Assembly: GCF_963678635.1 (NCBI RefSeq)
Contig: NC_087062.1
Coordinates: forward strand, 38,280,518-38,344,517
From: Symsagittifera roscoffensis
Lineage: Eukaryota > Xenacoelomorpha > Acoela > Convolutidae
Direction of reading: 5' to 3'
DNA: 64,000 nucleotides
The notes beneath the pieces are model-generated. The model did not search any database and had not been told where the DNA came from. It saw only the letters and a list, made by a program, of their open reading frames with translations. Of the stretch, positions 1 through 10,769 are shown piece after piece. Both the position numbers and the translations under genes were made by a program. The first letter of the stretch is position 1. Each line of letters starts with the position of its first letter.

Positions 1-94
1 ACGTTGAAAGCTAGTTTTACTAGAGTAAATCTATTTTTTTTCTTAACCTTATTTGAATTATAAGTATATTATAAGCCTATTAAAAACCTGATTT
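1..94. repeat. Direct repeat copy 1 (partner 1183-1275)
   Basis: About 94 bases starting acgttgaaagctag are repeated almost exactly at 1183-1275, with one T fewer and one substitution by eye. The repeat may extend left of the window. The two copies bracket a 1.1-kb segment that holds a partial family-A LTR and a family-R1 repeat, so this is either a duplication or the ends of an unrecognised insertion. Confidence 0.8.
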
Positions 95-249
95 GATGAA
101 ATAAACAGCGACAAAAAACAATGCTCCAATCGAAAAAAAAATTTTGTAATTTTTAACAACTAAAAACTTAACTTGGTATTTTTTCTCTCTTTTTTGGAAA
201 AATTTTAACTCCGAAATCCGACGTTATATGTTGAACAAAAACTAGAAAT

Positions 250-425
250 CGGAACCAGTTTAAAACAAGTATTTATATCCAATTATATTATTGATAGATT
301 ATCTCTGTAAAATACATAGAACTAACTAATCATGATCCATGACTAACACTTACAATAAACTGTAAGGCTAACACTATTTATAGTTTCAGCCAGACAATAA
401 TAAATTTAACTTAGTTGACATTTCC
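250..425 (+). repeat. Partial family-A LTR (5' half)
   Basis: This matches the start of the family-A LTRs at 1990, 9256, 15785 and 57287. It has ggaaccagtttaaaac, the block ccaattatatt, the ctaatcatgatccat block and a decayed version of the central hairpin ending agtttcagcc. Similarity stops near 425, so only the 5' half is present. Confidence 0.75.
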
Positions 426-706
426 AAACCCAAGAATAACCATGTTGACATTTCCAAACCTAAAACACTATAGGTGGTTGCTGTGCAAAAAGCACAAAAA
501 GTTCCAACCACAAAGAAACTTAAAAGAGATTCTTTATTTTGTTTTTGAAATTGCGCCGTTTTTGCTTCGGGATGTGATGAGGATCTGGTTAAAAGCATAG
601 AGATTTGATAGCAAAAATAACCTAAACACAATTAAAAACAGTTCTCTTCTTGAAAATAGTAGAAAAATTTTCAAAAATTAAGAAAATTTTCCTAAAAAAT
701 TAATAT

Positions 707-1130
707 GGTCAGGGGCGGATCTAGGATTTTCTCGAGAAGGGGGGCGGATTTTCAATTTTTTTTTCGAAATTTTGTCGACCTTCTTTTTTAGGTCGACCGA
801 ATTGATTTTTCGAGTTCTCCCTACGAACAGTTTAGTCCCTGTTTTAGCCAAAATTTCTTCGCCGCAGGCAAAATTTTGAAAAAACAGTCCAAAAAAGGCG
901 TTTTTGGCACTTTTTGGAAATTTTTGACCAAAAAATTGCGCTTTTTTGGCGAGCGCGCCCCCCTCAAAATTAGTATATATTGGCGCCAAAGGCGCCTTTA
1001 GAAAAATTTTAGGGTGGGTCGGCCAAAAATATTTCTTAAAAAGTACCAAAGGGTGGACCCTTTGGGTCGGCAAGGGGTCGAATCCCTGAGTGGAGGGGGA
1101 AGGGAGCCGTCCGCTCCCCCCTAAATTCTT
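707..1130 (+). repeat. Dispersed repeat family R1 (fullest copy)
   Basis: It opens gtcaggggcggatctagga, carries a gtcgacc...ggtcgacc inverted motif, the block tttggaaatttttgacc, a purine/GC-rich gcgcgc tract followed by ccccctcaaaatta, and ends in g-rich sequence. Similar DNA recurs at 8333-8425, 18565-18735 and 60387-60715. No open reading frame is credible. The minus-strand frame at 678-1073 is low-complexity repeat sequence. Confidence 0.7.
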
Positions 1131-1182
1131 CCCTGAATATGGTTTTATTCCAAATTCAATAGCAAAAAATGAACTAAAATAA

Positions 1183-1275
1183 ACGTTGAAAGCTAGTTTT
1201 ACTAGAGTAAATCTATTTTTTTCTTAACCTCATTTGAATTATAAGTATATTATAAGCCTATTAAAAACCTGATTT
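1183..1275. repeat. Direct repeat copy 2 (partner 1-94)
   Basis: Second copy of the window-opening 94-bp sequence. Divergence resumes after the gattt at 1275. Confidence 0.8.
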
Positions 1276-1989
1276 TTTTTCGAAATTATACTGAAAAACA
1301 AAAGTTTTGAACTGGTTTTTTCGACACTGAGAGAATTTATTTAACTTCGAATTCCAATTGAAATAGCTTTAGTATGATTTTTTGATAATTATTTATGGTA
1401 CCTTACCTTGCCTGGAAAACAAAAAAATACACCCAGAGACAAATGTTGTTTCCCATTTTCAATTGCCGCAACAATAAGCTAATCCTATTATTACATCAAA
1501 AAAATGTCACGGATAACGAATTTTTTGTAGATTTGAATTCTAAACAACAATATTAGTGAGATGGTCTAACAATTTCAGTCAAAATTATCACTCTGGGATA
1601 GTACCAGAAGCCCTGACTTTTTAATCTGTCTCCTTAAATTGTTTCGAACAGTTTTCGAATAAAAACATTAAAAATAAACCTGGATCTTTAATACCTCGCA
1701 TGTTTTTTTGCGAAACCATCGCCCTTCAGTAACATACAGATTTGCTAAAAATTTTAATTTGCTCCTAGTTCAGTTTTATTTGTTACAATTAGCTTGCTTC
1801 CAATTGGGACAATTTGTTGGGCGTATATTCACTTATAAGAAATAATTAGTCAGTCAGAAATGATGAGAAGCTGATTCTTCAATCATTGCTGAGAATATTG
1901 ATGCTTTGTGAGTCAAAATAGAACCTAACTAATCGGACTAATGAAATCTTTCTTACAATTGTTTCAGACTTTTGTGCAAAAAAATCTCC
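1276..1989. other. No gene or repeat recognised
   Basis: AT-rich sequence with short T tracts. I see no splice-bounded open frame, RNA gene or match to the other repeat families of this window. Confidence 0.5.
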
Positions 1990-2495
1990 TGGAACCAGTT
2001 CTAAACTAGTATTTATAAACCAATTATATTATTGATAAATTATCACTATAAAATATTACTAACTAACCAATCATATTCCATCTAGAAAGTTTTATTTCAT
2101 ATTCCATCTAGAAAGTTTTGTTTTCAAAGTTTTATTTAAACTGTTCTGTCTGAAACTACAAGTAGTTTCATCACTTACAAATAAGTGTCAATGTTAGAGC
2201 TCTAACATTGACACTTATTTGTAAGTGATGAAACTACTTGTAGTTTCAGACAGAACAGTTTAAATAAAACTTTGAAAACAGTTGTTCTCCTTCTGGATAA
2301 ACTCCAAGAACTAACTCGCATAAACCAGTATACACTAGATCTATTGAGACTAGGAGATATAAGAGTAAGATTAAGATTGGTATTAGACAAAGAAGTTGCA
2401 CGAATCTATCCGGCCGAAAATGAGATAGCGTGACGAGCAGACGGTATACTTTATCTGAAATTACTCTATGAGTATAACCAATAGGTCATAACTCA
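1990..2495 (+). mobile_element. Solo LTR of family A, enlarged by a palindrome
   Basis: The sequence starts TGGAACCAGTT and ends CATAACTCA (TG...CA ends). It is flanked by the perfect 4-bp target duplication ctcc (1986-1989 and 2496-2499). It is 506 bp long, against 385-391 bp for other copies. The extra length comes from a 162-bp inverted duplication at 2119-2280 and a tandem copy of catattccatctagaaag near 2072-2120. The 3' third (agaagttgcacgaatctatccggc onward) matches the other family-A LTRs well. No internal element sequence adjoins it. Confidence 0.9.
2119..2280. repeat. Perfect spacer-less palindrome, 2 x 81 bp
   Basis: Bases 2119-2199 are the exact reverse complement of 2200-2280, with the centre in gagctc at 2197-2202. 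The right arm corresponds to normal family-A LTR sequence, and the left arm is an inverted copy of it. Each arm itself contains the family's 11-bp hairpin around actacttgtagt. Confidence 0.95.
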
Positions 2496-3838
2496 CTCCG
2501 TTAATAACTTGGAAAGTTTCTGAAAAAACCCATGGCATAAATGATTTGCTGCGTTCTTTCGTAATCGGATTAATGAGATAGTGAGAACAGATGTAATAAC
2601 TGATCCGTTTCATCTACAGTCTCAGTTCGCGGCGAATTTCATTAAATGCATTAAACAACCCCTCTTGCATGATATCTCTCCTTGATCGACTAGGGATCGC
2701 CGTCAGATAGATGAACAATAAGGGCTCTATTGGTGTTCCATTCAGATGTAGCCAAATGTTCCTAACCTCAGCCCCTTCTTCAGCCTTTTATCACTATGAG
2801 TCTTAAATGAAATACTTCCACATTTGCAATCTTGTCTTAATGAAGCAATATGAATTGAATAAAGCAGAAAAAAAATAAATGAAGAGAGCCGTTTTCATTA
2901 GCTCGCAACTATTCCTTCCAACCGTTCTGGCGTAGTCAAATTTGCCTCATTCCATCGATCACTTAATCTGATTTTCAATACTTGTCTCAACCATAGGAGA
3001 CCAATTTGGTTTCGAATCAAAAGTGGACATGGCACCCTAGGGAGGCGGTGGATCCGCCCTTTTTACCGTAGCTGGTTATAATGAAAGAACCACAGACTGG
3101 TTGGAAATTGCTGGACCAAAACTTTAATGGGCATTTATGAAAGGAACCACACGCTTTTTGAAATCGCCCTAAGTAACAAACTTGGGATTGAAAATAGTAT
3201 ATTGTTTCTTTCTCAATTGCTTGTGGGTGGAACGTGCGAGTAAAAGAATTAACTGCAGATGGGATCCAAATGAAATTTCACCTCTTTGTGGATATTTAAG
3301 CTCGTTATAATTTTATGCTATAATATCAGTAAATAAATATTTAACACAAGAAGCAGTAATATTTAACACAAGAACGATTGAATAAAAATCCCGAGAATGG
3401 TCAAAACAAAAACGAAGAAAAAACGCCGCAAATGTAATCTGCAGTATTCAAAGCAACCAAATGTTCTCGTGTCGAAATTCAGACAATATGTGAAAAATTT
3501 TTGCTCAGTTTTCGTTCGAATACTGTTTCCAGACTTTGGTTGGTAGAGTGACCATTGGAGATCATAAATTAATAGGCCAAATATCTTTTTTGAAATTCCC
3601 AAAAAAGCCACTGGTGGTGCTTCGAAGCGCGTCAAAATTGTTTAAGAATCCTCTGGTACATCTTTTTGAAAACCTGGCAGTTGTTCGTTTTCAATGATTC
3701 ATTTAAATAGCAGCATTATTTTCATCTTGCCTTTTCTTAATTGTCGAGGTATAATTATTTTTTTCAAAGTTCAAACCGTGTCCTTTTTAAGAAAAAATGC
3801 CAGACTAAAGGTGAAACGAAGAAGATTTGCTGACTAAC
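2496..3838. other. Non-coding, probable intron of the HCN-like gene
   Basis: This lies downstream, on the minus strand, of the HCN exon donor site. I looked for the next HCN exon (transmembrane S1 following the WIIHP motif) and did not find it. The minus-strand frame at 3363-3635 shows no channel-like sequence. Confidence 0.45.
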
Positions 3839-5511
3839 CTAAAAGTGCTGAAAGGATGAATGATCCAGGGTGCTTCTTCTTCGCATCGTTTTTTCTCCTT
3901 CAAAACACACTTCTTACTGCCGAACAACTTCAGCGCCATTTTGCTGTTATTGGGCTGAATTGAGTCTCGAATCGCATTTAAGACCATGTAATAAACCAAA
4001 CCCAGAGCATTGTTATTTTCTAGCCCCCCCGAGCCTCGACTACAAGATCTTTCGGTTGGTGGTTCGAACTCGACAGCTGTCGGAGTGCCTAAGAGTTCCG
4101 CTGTCTCGGCGGTCAGACTGGCAGTGGTCGGTTGTCGTTTAATCGTCGGTGATGAGTTGAGAGACGGTTCCTCGAGAACATAACTTCTTGATTTGTTGTT
4201 TTGCATGTAGCTCCGAGGGTAAGCAGAGTTTGAGAAACTGTGTCTTCCAGTCGATGTTGAAGAAAAATTCGGCCCGGGTGATGCGAAAGAGTTTTGATTG
4301 ATATTCGTCAAACTAGGAGTCGAATCAAACTTTTGATTGAGTTCTTCTGGATCCTGGAATGACGTGAAGTTATAGTTAGACTTTGACGCGTCTGTCCGGA
4401 CCGAAGCACTTCGGCCGATTACTCCCACAAACGGGTTTCGTTTTTTGGAGAATTCCCGTTTTCGTTTCCAGTTCACGCCCGACTTTGACCGGGAGAAAGA
4501 GTCTTTCTGTCGGATATAACCCGTGTGCGAAATGGTACTAACTTCGCTTTCTTCTTTTTCAATGCTGTTTCCCATCGAGCTGGAAACTTCATTAGTCATA
4601 TAATCTACAGTACTTCGACTCGGGAAGTTAGGACCTGTTTTGTTTTCAGCCATGGCGTGTTCGGACTGGGACCTTTTCAAGGGATCCAGGTACTTTTTTA
4701 TTTCGTCAGCGGATAAAATTCCTTGGCTGTTTCTTTTGCTGTTTCTTCGTGTTGAGCTTTCGCTGTTTCCGGGTCTCTCCGGAATGAATCCCAACTTGGC
4801 AACTCGGTTTTTGACAACTTCGGATGATCTTCGGCTGCTCGGACTGGTCAGTGCTGGATTTAGAATTCCGAGAAATGGTGTCGATTTATAGGACGAGGAT
4901 ATGTTAGTCGAGTTTAGTGAGTCGCTTGGCCCACTGTATGTGTGCAGCTTTTTTATTGTGTTCGGGTGTGGCGCTTTAGGCTCAGGTTGATTTAATGAAC
5001 ATTTGTGTAATGGACCAAATTTTTCATTTCGATGGTGTGCGTCGGCGGCGCAAATGATCGGGTCGCTTATTATAAAATCTTCGTCGTCTAAGTCAATCAA
5101 GGACACTTCCTCAGTTGGGTATTCATGCAATTCATTTTCTCGCTTATCAGCTTTCTCATCTTTTCGAGGAATTTTTGTAACAGTTTCTTGGTCAATTAGC
5201 TCAGCAGAAACTGATCCATTGGGAAAATTAGACTGCTGGGGAATTTTTTCTTTTGTTAGTCGCTGATCCGATATGTCTTTCAATTTGTTTTGTAATTTGT
5301 CTTCAGAAATGTCTTCGATTTTAGCAACGCCAATATTGTGCAAATTGTCTTTAAGACAGACAGTTTTCTGGTGATCTTGATTGGTTTCAGAAATGAGCTT
5401 TACCGAGGGAGGTGAATTTGCTTGTTGATCAAGTTCGGTTCTTTTTTCAGCTTCATTGCAGTTATTCAAATTTCCTGTTAAATTGAAAAGGTGGTTTCGT
5501 TTCACATTATG
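3839..5511 (-). CDS. HCN: HCN-type cyclic-nucleotide-gated channel, N-terminal cytosolic exon
   Basis: An open frame of about 557 codons. Its last ~45 residues match the conserved cytosolic segment just before S1 of hyperpolarization-activated cyclic-nucleotide-gated (HCN) channels. That segment contains KMALKLFGSKK, a basic/acidic EKKRCEEE stretch and WIIHPFSTFR. HCN proteins are tetrameric plasma-membrane pacemaker channels; the pore and cyclic-nucleotide domain would lie in later exons, left of this window. The upstream ~500 residues are serine/lysine-rich, look disordered, and hold basic phosphosite-like motifs (RRNSKRNS, RRSSE). Splice signals: the exon opens after ttcatttttaag (acceptor, 5513-5512) and ends ...TTTTAG|GTTAGT (donor 3838), splitting an Arg codon (phase 2). 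No in-frame ATG occurs near the start, so an upstream exon should supply it, perhaps in or beyond the 5613-5812 gap. HCN identity is strong; the paralogue is unknown. Confidence 0.87.
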
Positions 5512-5612
5512 CTTAAAAATGAAGGTAAAATAATTTTGCTTTTAAACAGTGAATCGTAAAATGCAAATCTGCTTAAAGCGATGTTGATTTTGCCTGCACT
5601 CAGTGATTTTTG

Positions 5613-5812
5613 NNNNNNNNNNNNNNNNNNNNNNNNNNNNNNNNNNNNNNNNNNNNNNNNNNNNNNNNNNNNNNNNNNNNNNNNNNNNNNNNNNNNNNNN
5701 NNNNNNNNNNNNNNNNNNNNNNNNNNNNNNNNNNNNNNNNNNNNNNNNNNNNNNNNNNNNNNNNNNNNNNNNNNNNNNNNNNNNNNNNNNNNNNNNNNNN
5801 NNNNNNNNNNNN
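5613..5812. other. Assembly gap (200 N)
   Basis: Exactly 200 N, the usual placeholder for a gap of unknown size. Open frames drawn across it are meaningless. The gap sits just upstream of the HCN exon and could hide part of that gene. Confidence 1.
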
Positions 5813-7484
5813 GAGGATCTTAACTTGGTCTATGTGGTAAGAGGGATGTTAACTCTATCGCTAAAAGTTTTTTAGACAAAAATGAAACTGCTTTTTTTTT
5901 AGCTCTCTAACTCTATTTATTGTCTGGCACCTCTCATGTATCAAAGATAAGTAGTCGGAGCTGTCCGTACTTTTCACAAACACAGCAATTCTTGTTTGAA
6001 GTATTTTTTTTATCATTTTGTATAAGCATGGGGAGCTCCGATGAAAATGAAAACCAAAAAAAGGATAAAAAAACGAAATTTATATTCCATTCCAAGCATT
6101 CCTTCACTCTACCCCTTAAATGACTTCCTTCTCACTCTTTTGTGTCGAGTTTCTTTTTTTAAAAGAGCAACAAACAATGGTGATTTATGCAAAAATGTCC
6201 GATTTGTTCACCCGTATACCATGACGATACAAATGGCATCACAGAACACCAAACAAGGAAACAGGAAATAGTTAGAGGGGAGAATTCACTTTTAATGGGT
6301 CGCCTCCTGGCCAAGTATGCTTGTCATTATTGTTTTCCAATTTCTCACCTCGCCCAAGATAGGTCGCTAAACCTGCGTCAGTGCAAACAACAGATAAGAA
6401 ATTAACCCGACAACAGAATGAAAAAATGTTGATCATTGAAAAGAGAACCATAAATAGACGAAAAACGAAAGCTTATTTTGGACAAAGGCTTTCGAACAAC
6501 TAGGGTTTTTGCAATTTTTAGCTGAATTGTCGTTCACGTTTTATATCGGGTGTTGAATAAATTGTTTTCTCATCTCATTGTTTTATAGAAGCACCGTTGA
6601 ACGGAGTAGTTCCTAATTATTAACCTAAAAATAGGCTTCTTGACTGGTTTCTTAGCCCTTTAAACGTATTTTAAGATGAGATCAATCAGCCTTCCTTTGA
6701 AAGAAACGCTAAAAGCAGATGAAAAATTGAGGGTTCATTTTTTCGCTTAATTTGTCTCCTTAGCATTATGCTTTAAAAAAGAAAAATGTGATTACTTACT
6801 CAAATGGAAACGGTACGGTTACCCTTAGCACAATAACTGATGACGCACACAAAGTGATGGTTATGTTTATCTGAAGTGGTCACATAATTGCTCGTTCATT
6901 TAATACTCATTTGAAATATTGTTTGTATTATTTACGTCAAAATAATGTTTTTTTTTTACAAAAAGGGAAGTCAATTTATCGGAAAAAATATTGACGCGTT
7001 CTTAAGAAAAATAGCTTACCCAAATATTCTTTTCATGCCTAATGGAATGTGACAATTGACAAATTAACATTCTCATTGTTTTTTCAGCCTTACAGTTTTA
7101 TAAGCTTGTACATTTTTCAATTTGTCAGTTTTTACTTAAATCTTAAATCAAAAAGCTTATTTATGGTCATTTGAAAGTCAGATTATCGCATTACCTCCGC
7201 CCTTTTAAAAGATTTTGCACCTAATTTTCAAGTTCAAATCGATGCCATTTCGATCAAGCGTAATCATTCAGTCCTAAAAAGCTCACAATTAAATGTAAAA
7301 ACTAGTTCAAACACTGCAAATGCTTGAAATATAATCACTTCTGCAAAGATAACTGAACAAAACTGCTTCAGAAAGCTCCAAACAGCTTATTTGGTCAATT
7401 ATTTCAGTTACCATTTGATATCAGAATATAGAAAGATCCCCAAACCTATTATAAATTATAATTATTGGTATTAATCAAAAAAGC
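5813..7484. other. Intergenic DNA between divergently oriented genes
   Basis: No credible coding region. It separates the minus-strand HCN exon from the plus-strand EF-hand gene, so it may hold promoter DNA for the latter, but I see no convincing core promoter element. Confidence 0.4.
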
Positions 7485-7663
7485 ATGGCAGATTTGGAGG
7501 ATTTGCAGGAGATATTGGAGGCGTGTGTAATGAGTGGGATCTATGATGCCCCCCTCTGGATGGAGGAGGAGAGGGAGAGACGGAGGCGGGTGGGGGAGGG
7601 AGAGCCAATGGAGGGGGATGTGGACTGCACTGTCACCTCGGATGACATCAAACAACTGGCAAG
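7485..7663 (+). CDS. EF-hand protein gene, exon 1 (acidic N-terminus)
   Basis: First visible coding exon of a four-exon gene (exons 7485-7663, 17202-17598, 17792-17998, 18897-19166; 1053 nt, 350 residues). All exon phases join in frame. This exon starts at ATG 7485 (MADLEDLQEILEACV) and encodes a helical, acidic and arginine-rich segment ending DDIKQLA. The donor is CAAG|GTAAAA at 7664, with the Arg codon split after two bases. An acceptor-like aaaaaag just before the ATG means an upstream non-coding or coding exon is possible. I do not recognise the family; the only domain is the single EF-hand in exons 2-3. The protein has no signal peptide or membrane segment, so it is probably cytosolic. 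The following 9.5-kb intron contains the family-A LTR element. Confidence 0.7.
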
Positions 7664-9255
7664 GTAAAAGTATATTCAAACACTTAATACCACAAGCATG
7701 TCCGATTGCTCTGTAAATAGCACAGAATGATCCTACCACAACGATTGAAGAAAATAAACTAAGAAAACAAGAAAAGTTTTTCAAAATCGAAAAAATTCAG
7801 TTTTTTTTGTTCGGTGTTCACTCAAAACTGATGCTCTTCAAATCTTAAACTATAATGTTTTATACATTTCTTGTAACACTCATAGCTTCAAAATCATTTT
7901 TTTGTCTTCAAAACATTTTTCGTTTTTTGGCCAAAATACTTCCTTTTCTTTCATTAACGGGCAATTGAATAATGTAAAATTTGCAAAAATGAAAGGTAAT
8001 ATTAGTTAAGTTAAAGTAAAAAATTGCAAAAGATATAAATTGAGTTCAGTTTCTCCTCGTGTCATTCGTAAATTTCGTGTCAATTAGTCTGTCAAACCGT
8101 TTTTTTGAAGCTTAGTCAACATTTTTGCTTTTTTTCGGAAAAAGCGAGTCACGTCTAAAAGTGTCTTCCGATAATACCGCGCCTGACCGCTACAAAATTT
8201 CTTTGATGAAAACCAACATCCCCTAGGAGAAAAGCACAATCTACACCATAGCTCCTCCTCAACTATAGTTCCGCCATAGTTGTGAAGTGAAATGGTTGTT
8301 ACATTAACTAGAGAAATAATTGTATACCTGGAATGAGGGGCGGATCTAGGATTTTTTCGAGAGTCGAGAGGGGGAAGGGGGGGGGGGGGTTAATTTTCGA
8401 AAAATTTTCGAAAATTTTGTCTAACTTTTATTAATCACTTTACGTGTAATTGCGAGCTTTTTGTAGCTAAATTTGCCATTATAGAAGAACAAAACATATC
8501 GTGTTCTGAAAAGCTAGATGAACATTTCGGCATGGCCATTTAGTGGTAGATGCTTGACTTTTTGATCATTTTCACTATTTTTCACCAAAAAACTGCATAA
8601 AAGTCAAGTAATTTTTTTGTTGTGCTCAGTTACAACCAGTATTCCTATATGAAACAATGAAATTGATAGCCGCAATGTTGTGAGTAGTTTTAGTATCATG
8701 AAATCCGATCGGCTAATAATTAATTAGACACCTTTTTAAAATTTCAATTTTTTTTATTCTATTTTATCTGTATGCTAAATTTACGGTCCCCGTTGAAACG
8801 TAAATTCGACCAACAGACAGACATAGATTTTTGCACACTTTTACAGAGCAGGTAGGATTTGCTCCAAGGAGTTATCGTTCTTGTTGCAAGATTGGGTTTA
8901 GGCATTGAAATCGAGGGGAAGGGGGATGGGGTTGGTGTGCATTTCAATTATAGACAAAAATTTAAAAAAAACACCACGTTTTCCCCTTTTGTGAGTTTCC
9001 GTTTTTTGAGAGTGTTGAACATTACAGATCCACTTAACAATCTGCTCGCCTATGGTATCCACTAAAGAATCTCCACCACGTGCCTCACGCACCAAACGGA
9101 CCAAAAAATAGTTCTACATCTCTTGAACTGAAATTAATGTAGTCGAATCTGGTTGGCTAATTAGCCAATTGGTACAAGTGTGCTAGAGGGGTCCCAGCAA
9201 ACCAGGACCCAAAGATTTTGGCAGAAATGGCAGAGTGCGGCTTATAAAACAGAAG
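7664..9255. other. Intron 1 of the EF-hand gene, left part
   Basis: Non-coding. Contains a short R1 repeat copy (8333-8425) and a C/G-poor stretch. The small open frames near 8759-9104 on both strands overlap each other and show no domain or splice support. Confidence 0.5.
8333..8425 (+). repeat. R1 repeat, 5' fragment
   Basis: Begins ggggcggatctaggatttt, like 712-731, then a pure G run and ttcgaaaattttgtc. It is truncated before the gtcgacc inverted motif seen in fuller copies. Confidence 0.6.
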
Positions 9256-9646
9256 TGAAACCAGTTTAAAACTAGTATTTATAACCAATTATATTCTTGA
9301 TAAAACTATCTCTAGAAAGTATTTCTTACCAACCAATCATGATCCATAACTAACACTGACAAATGTTTGTAATGCTGAAACTACTTGTAGTTTCAGCACC
9401 AGAATAACTTAAATATATTTTAAGAGACAAGGAGGTTGTTCTCTTTTGGAAGAAATTCCAGATACATCAGCCGCAGATACCAGTATACACTAGATAAATT
9501 GAGACAAGGAGATAAAAGAGTAAAATTAGGATTGGTATTAGACTAAGAAGTTGCACGAATCTATCCGGTCCAAAATAAGATGACGAACAGACGCTGTACA
9601 TTATCTGAAATTACTCTATGAGTAAGCTACTCTAGGCATAGACTAA
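9256..9646 (+). repeat. 5' LTR of family-A element
   Basis: Starts TGAAACCAG (consensus TGGAACCAG) and ends GACTAA (consensus AACTCA). It contains a hairpin with an 11-bp stem at 9374-9397 (gctgaaactac / gtagtttcagc, loop tt), conserved in the other copies. Confidence 0.9.
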
Positions 9647-9648
9647 TC

Positions 9649-9658
9649 TGGTGCGACC
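9649..9658 (+). promoter_or_regulatory. Candidate primer-binding site of family-A element
   Basis: TGGTGCGACC begins two bases after the 5' LTR, the expected place for a site complementary to a tRNA 3' end (ending ...GGTCGCACCA). I could not assign the tRNA. Confidence 0.5.
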
Positions 9659-9747
9659 AAAATGTCTCGAATAAGACCTACTAACAACTTTGATTTAGCA
9701 GTACAGAATTAGAAACAAGATCAAAATCTGATTAGCAAAATTGCAAA

Positions 9748-9963
9748 ATGTTAGATAGCATAGGCACTCTAATAGATATGGCTCTACGTCTCAAAACGTC
9801 TACTCCCTTATTTCAAAAGATACGGCAAACACTAGGTGAAAAACTGAACAACAAACCAAGCTTCTACATCATGACACGACGCAAACTGCAACTATTTCTC
9901 TACAGACTTCTTCATGCAGTATTTTCATTACCTAACATGAAAATAAATTACTTGGCGCAATAA
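9748..9963 (+). pseudogene. Small ORF after the PBS, possible gag-like remnant
   Basis: 71 codons, ATG at 9748, helical and basic (RRKLQLFLYRLL). Its position straight after the primer-binding site is where a gag gene would begin, but there is no zinc knuckle or other family signature, and the following 800 bp is full of stops. Function not recognised. Confidence 0.3.
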
Positions 9964-10769
9964 TATTTTTTTCGAAGCAAAATATTTCTTGATGATGTAT
10001 TGGCATATTATATAACCATAATAACGCCTGATGAAAAACACAGAAGTCGTTCCTTTCATCAAATTTGCAGTAATTTGTAATTTTAAAGGTTTTGTAAAAT
10101 TAAAATGTGTTGATGAAAAAACAAAAAAATTAGTTTTAAAATTAAAGTAAATTTAAAATTAGTTTTATTTAGTTTATCAAAGTTCTTTGCTTCTCATGGG
10201 ATCTTATCTTTTCACTTTTTTAAATTTTTTCATCCCTCCTCATCCTTGTTTCCTCCTAAAATACAAACATAATTCTTCAAAGTCTAATGTCATTTAAATT
10301 TGTAATCTTTAAATCACTTCTTTCTAAAAAATTTAAACTATTTTTCTTAACTTACAAGTATTTTACTGAAAATTAAGTAATGCCACAGCCTTCCTTGCTT
10401 TGTACTAACCTAAAACATCAGATTATGAAGGCTATCCTTGGATCTTTAAATTTTACCCTAATCTCAAATTTTAATTCTTGTTAATTAAAACTATTTGAAC
10501 ATCAAGGCTTCCCCTAACCTCCTAGATAAAATAACTAACGACCTCAAACATCGATTCACTTTCCAACCCTTATCAACGAACCAGGACTAAAAGAAAATTT
10601 GAAAAACTAACCAATTTAACTAAGATAAACAGTGAAGAACTTCGGTTACTCATCCTTCACTTGAGCCTCGCATCTTAGTTGACCCAAGCTAAAAGAATCA
10701 CAATATTTAAAAGATCTAAAATAGTATCTAACGATCTACTTGTGTTCCAATCATACCTGAATTTGTGGA

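Noticed and set aside
678-1073. 131-codon minus-strand open frame
   Set aside because: Lies entirely in an R1 repeat copy; other R1 copies do not keep the frame.
5581-5875. Open frames crossing 5581-5875
   Set aside because: They consist almost wholly of translated N from the assembly gap.
9143-9230. tRNA-like phrase tagccaattggtac with a gggtcc...ggaccc hairpin
   Set aside because: No B-box and no cloverleaf; not called as a tRNA gene or SINE.
9970-10060. FLDD-like residues (IFLDDVLAYY) after the family-A PBS, like an RT active site
   Set aside because: No other RT blocks lie upstream or downstream in any frame, the distance from the PBS is too short for gag plus the RT N-terminus, and stops flank it; probably chance.
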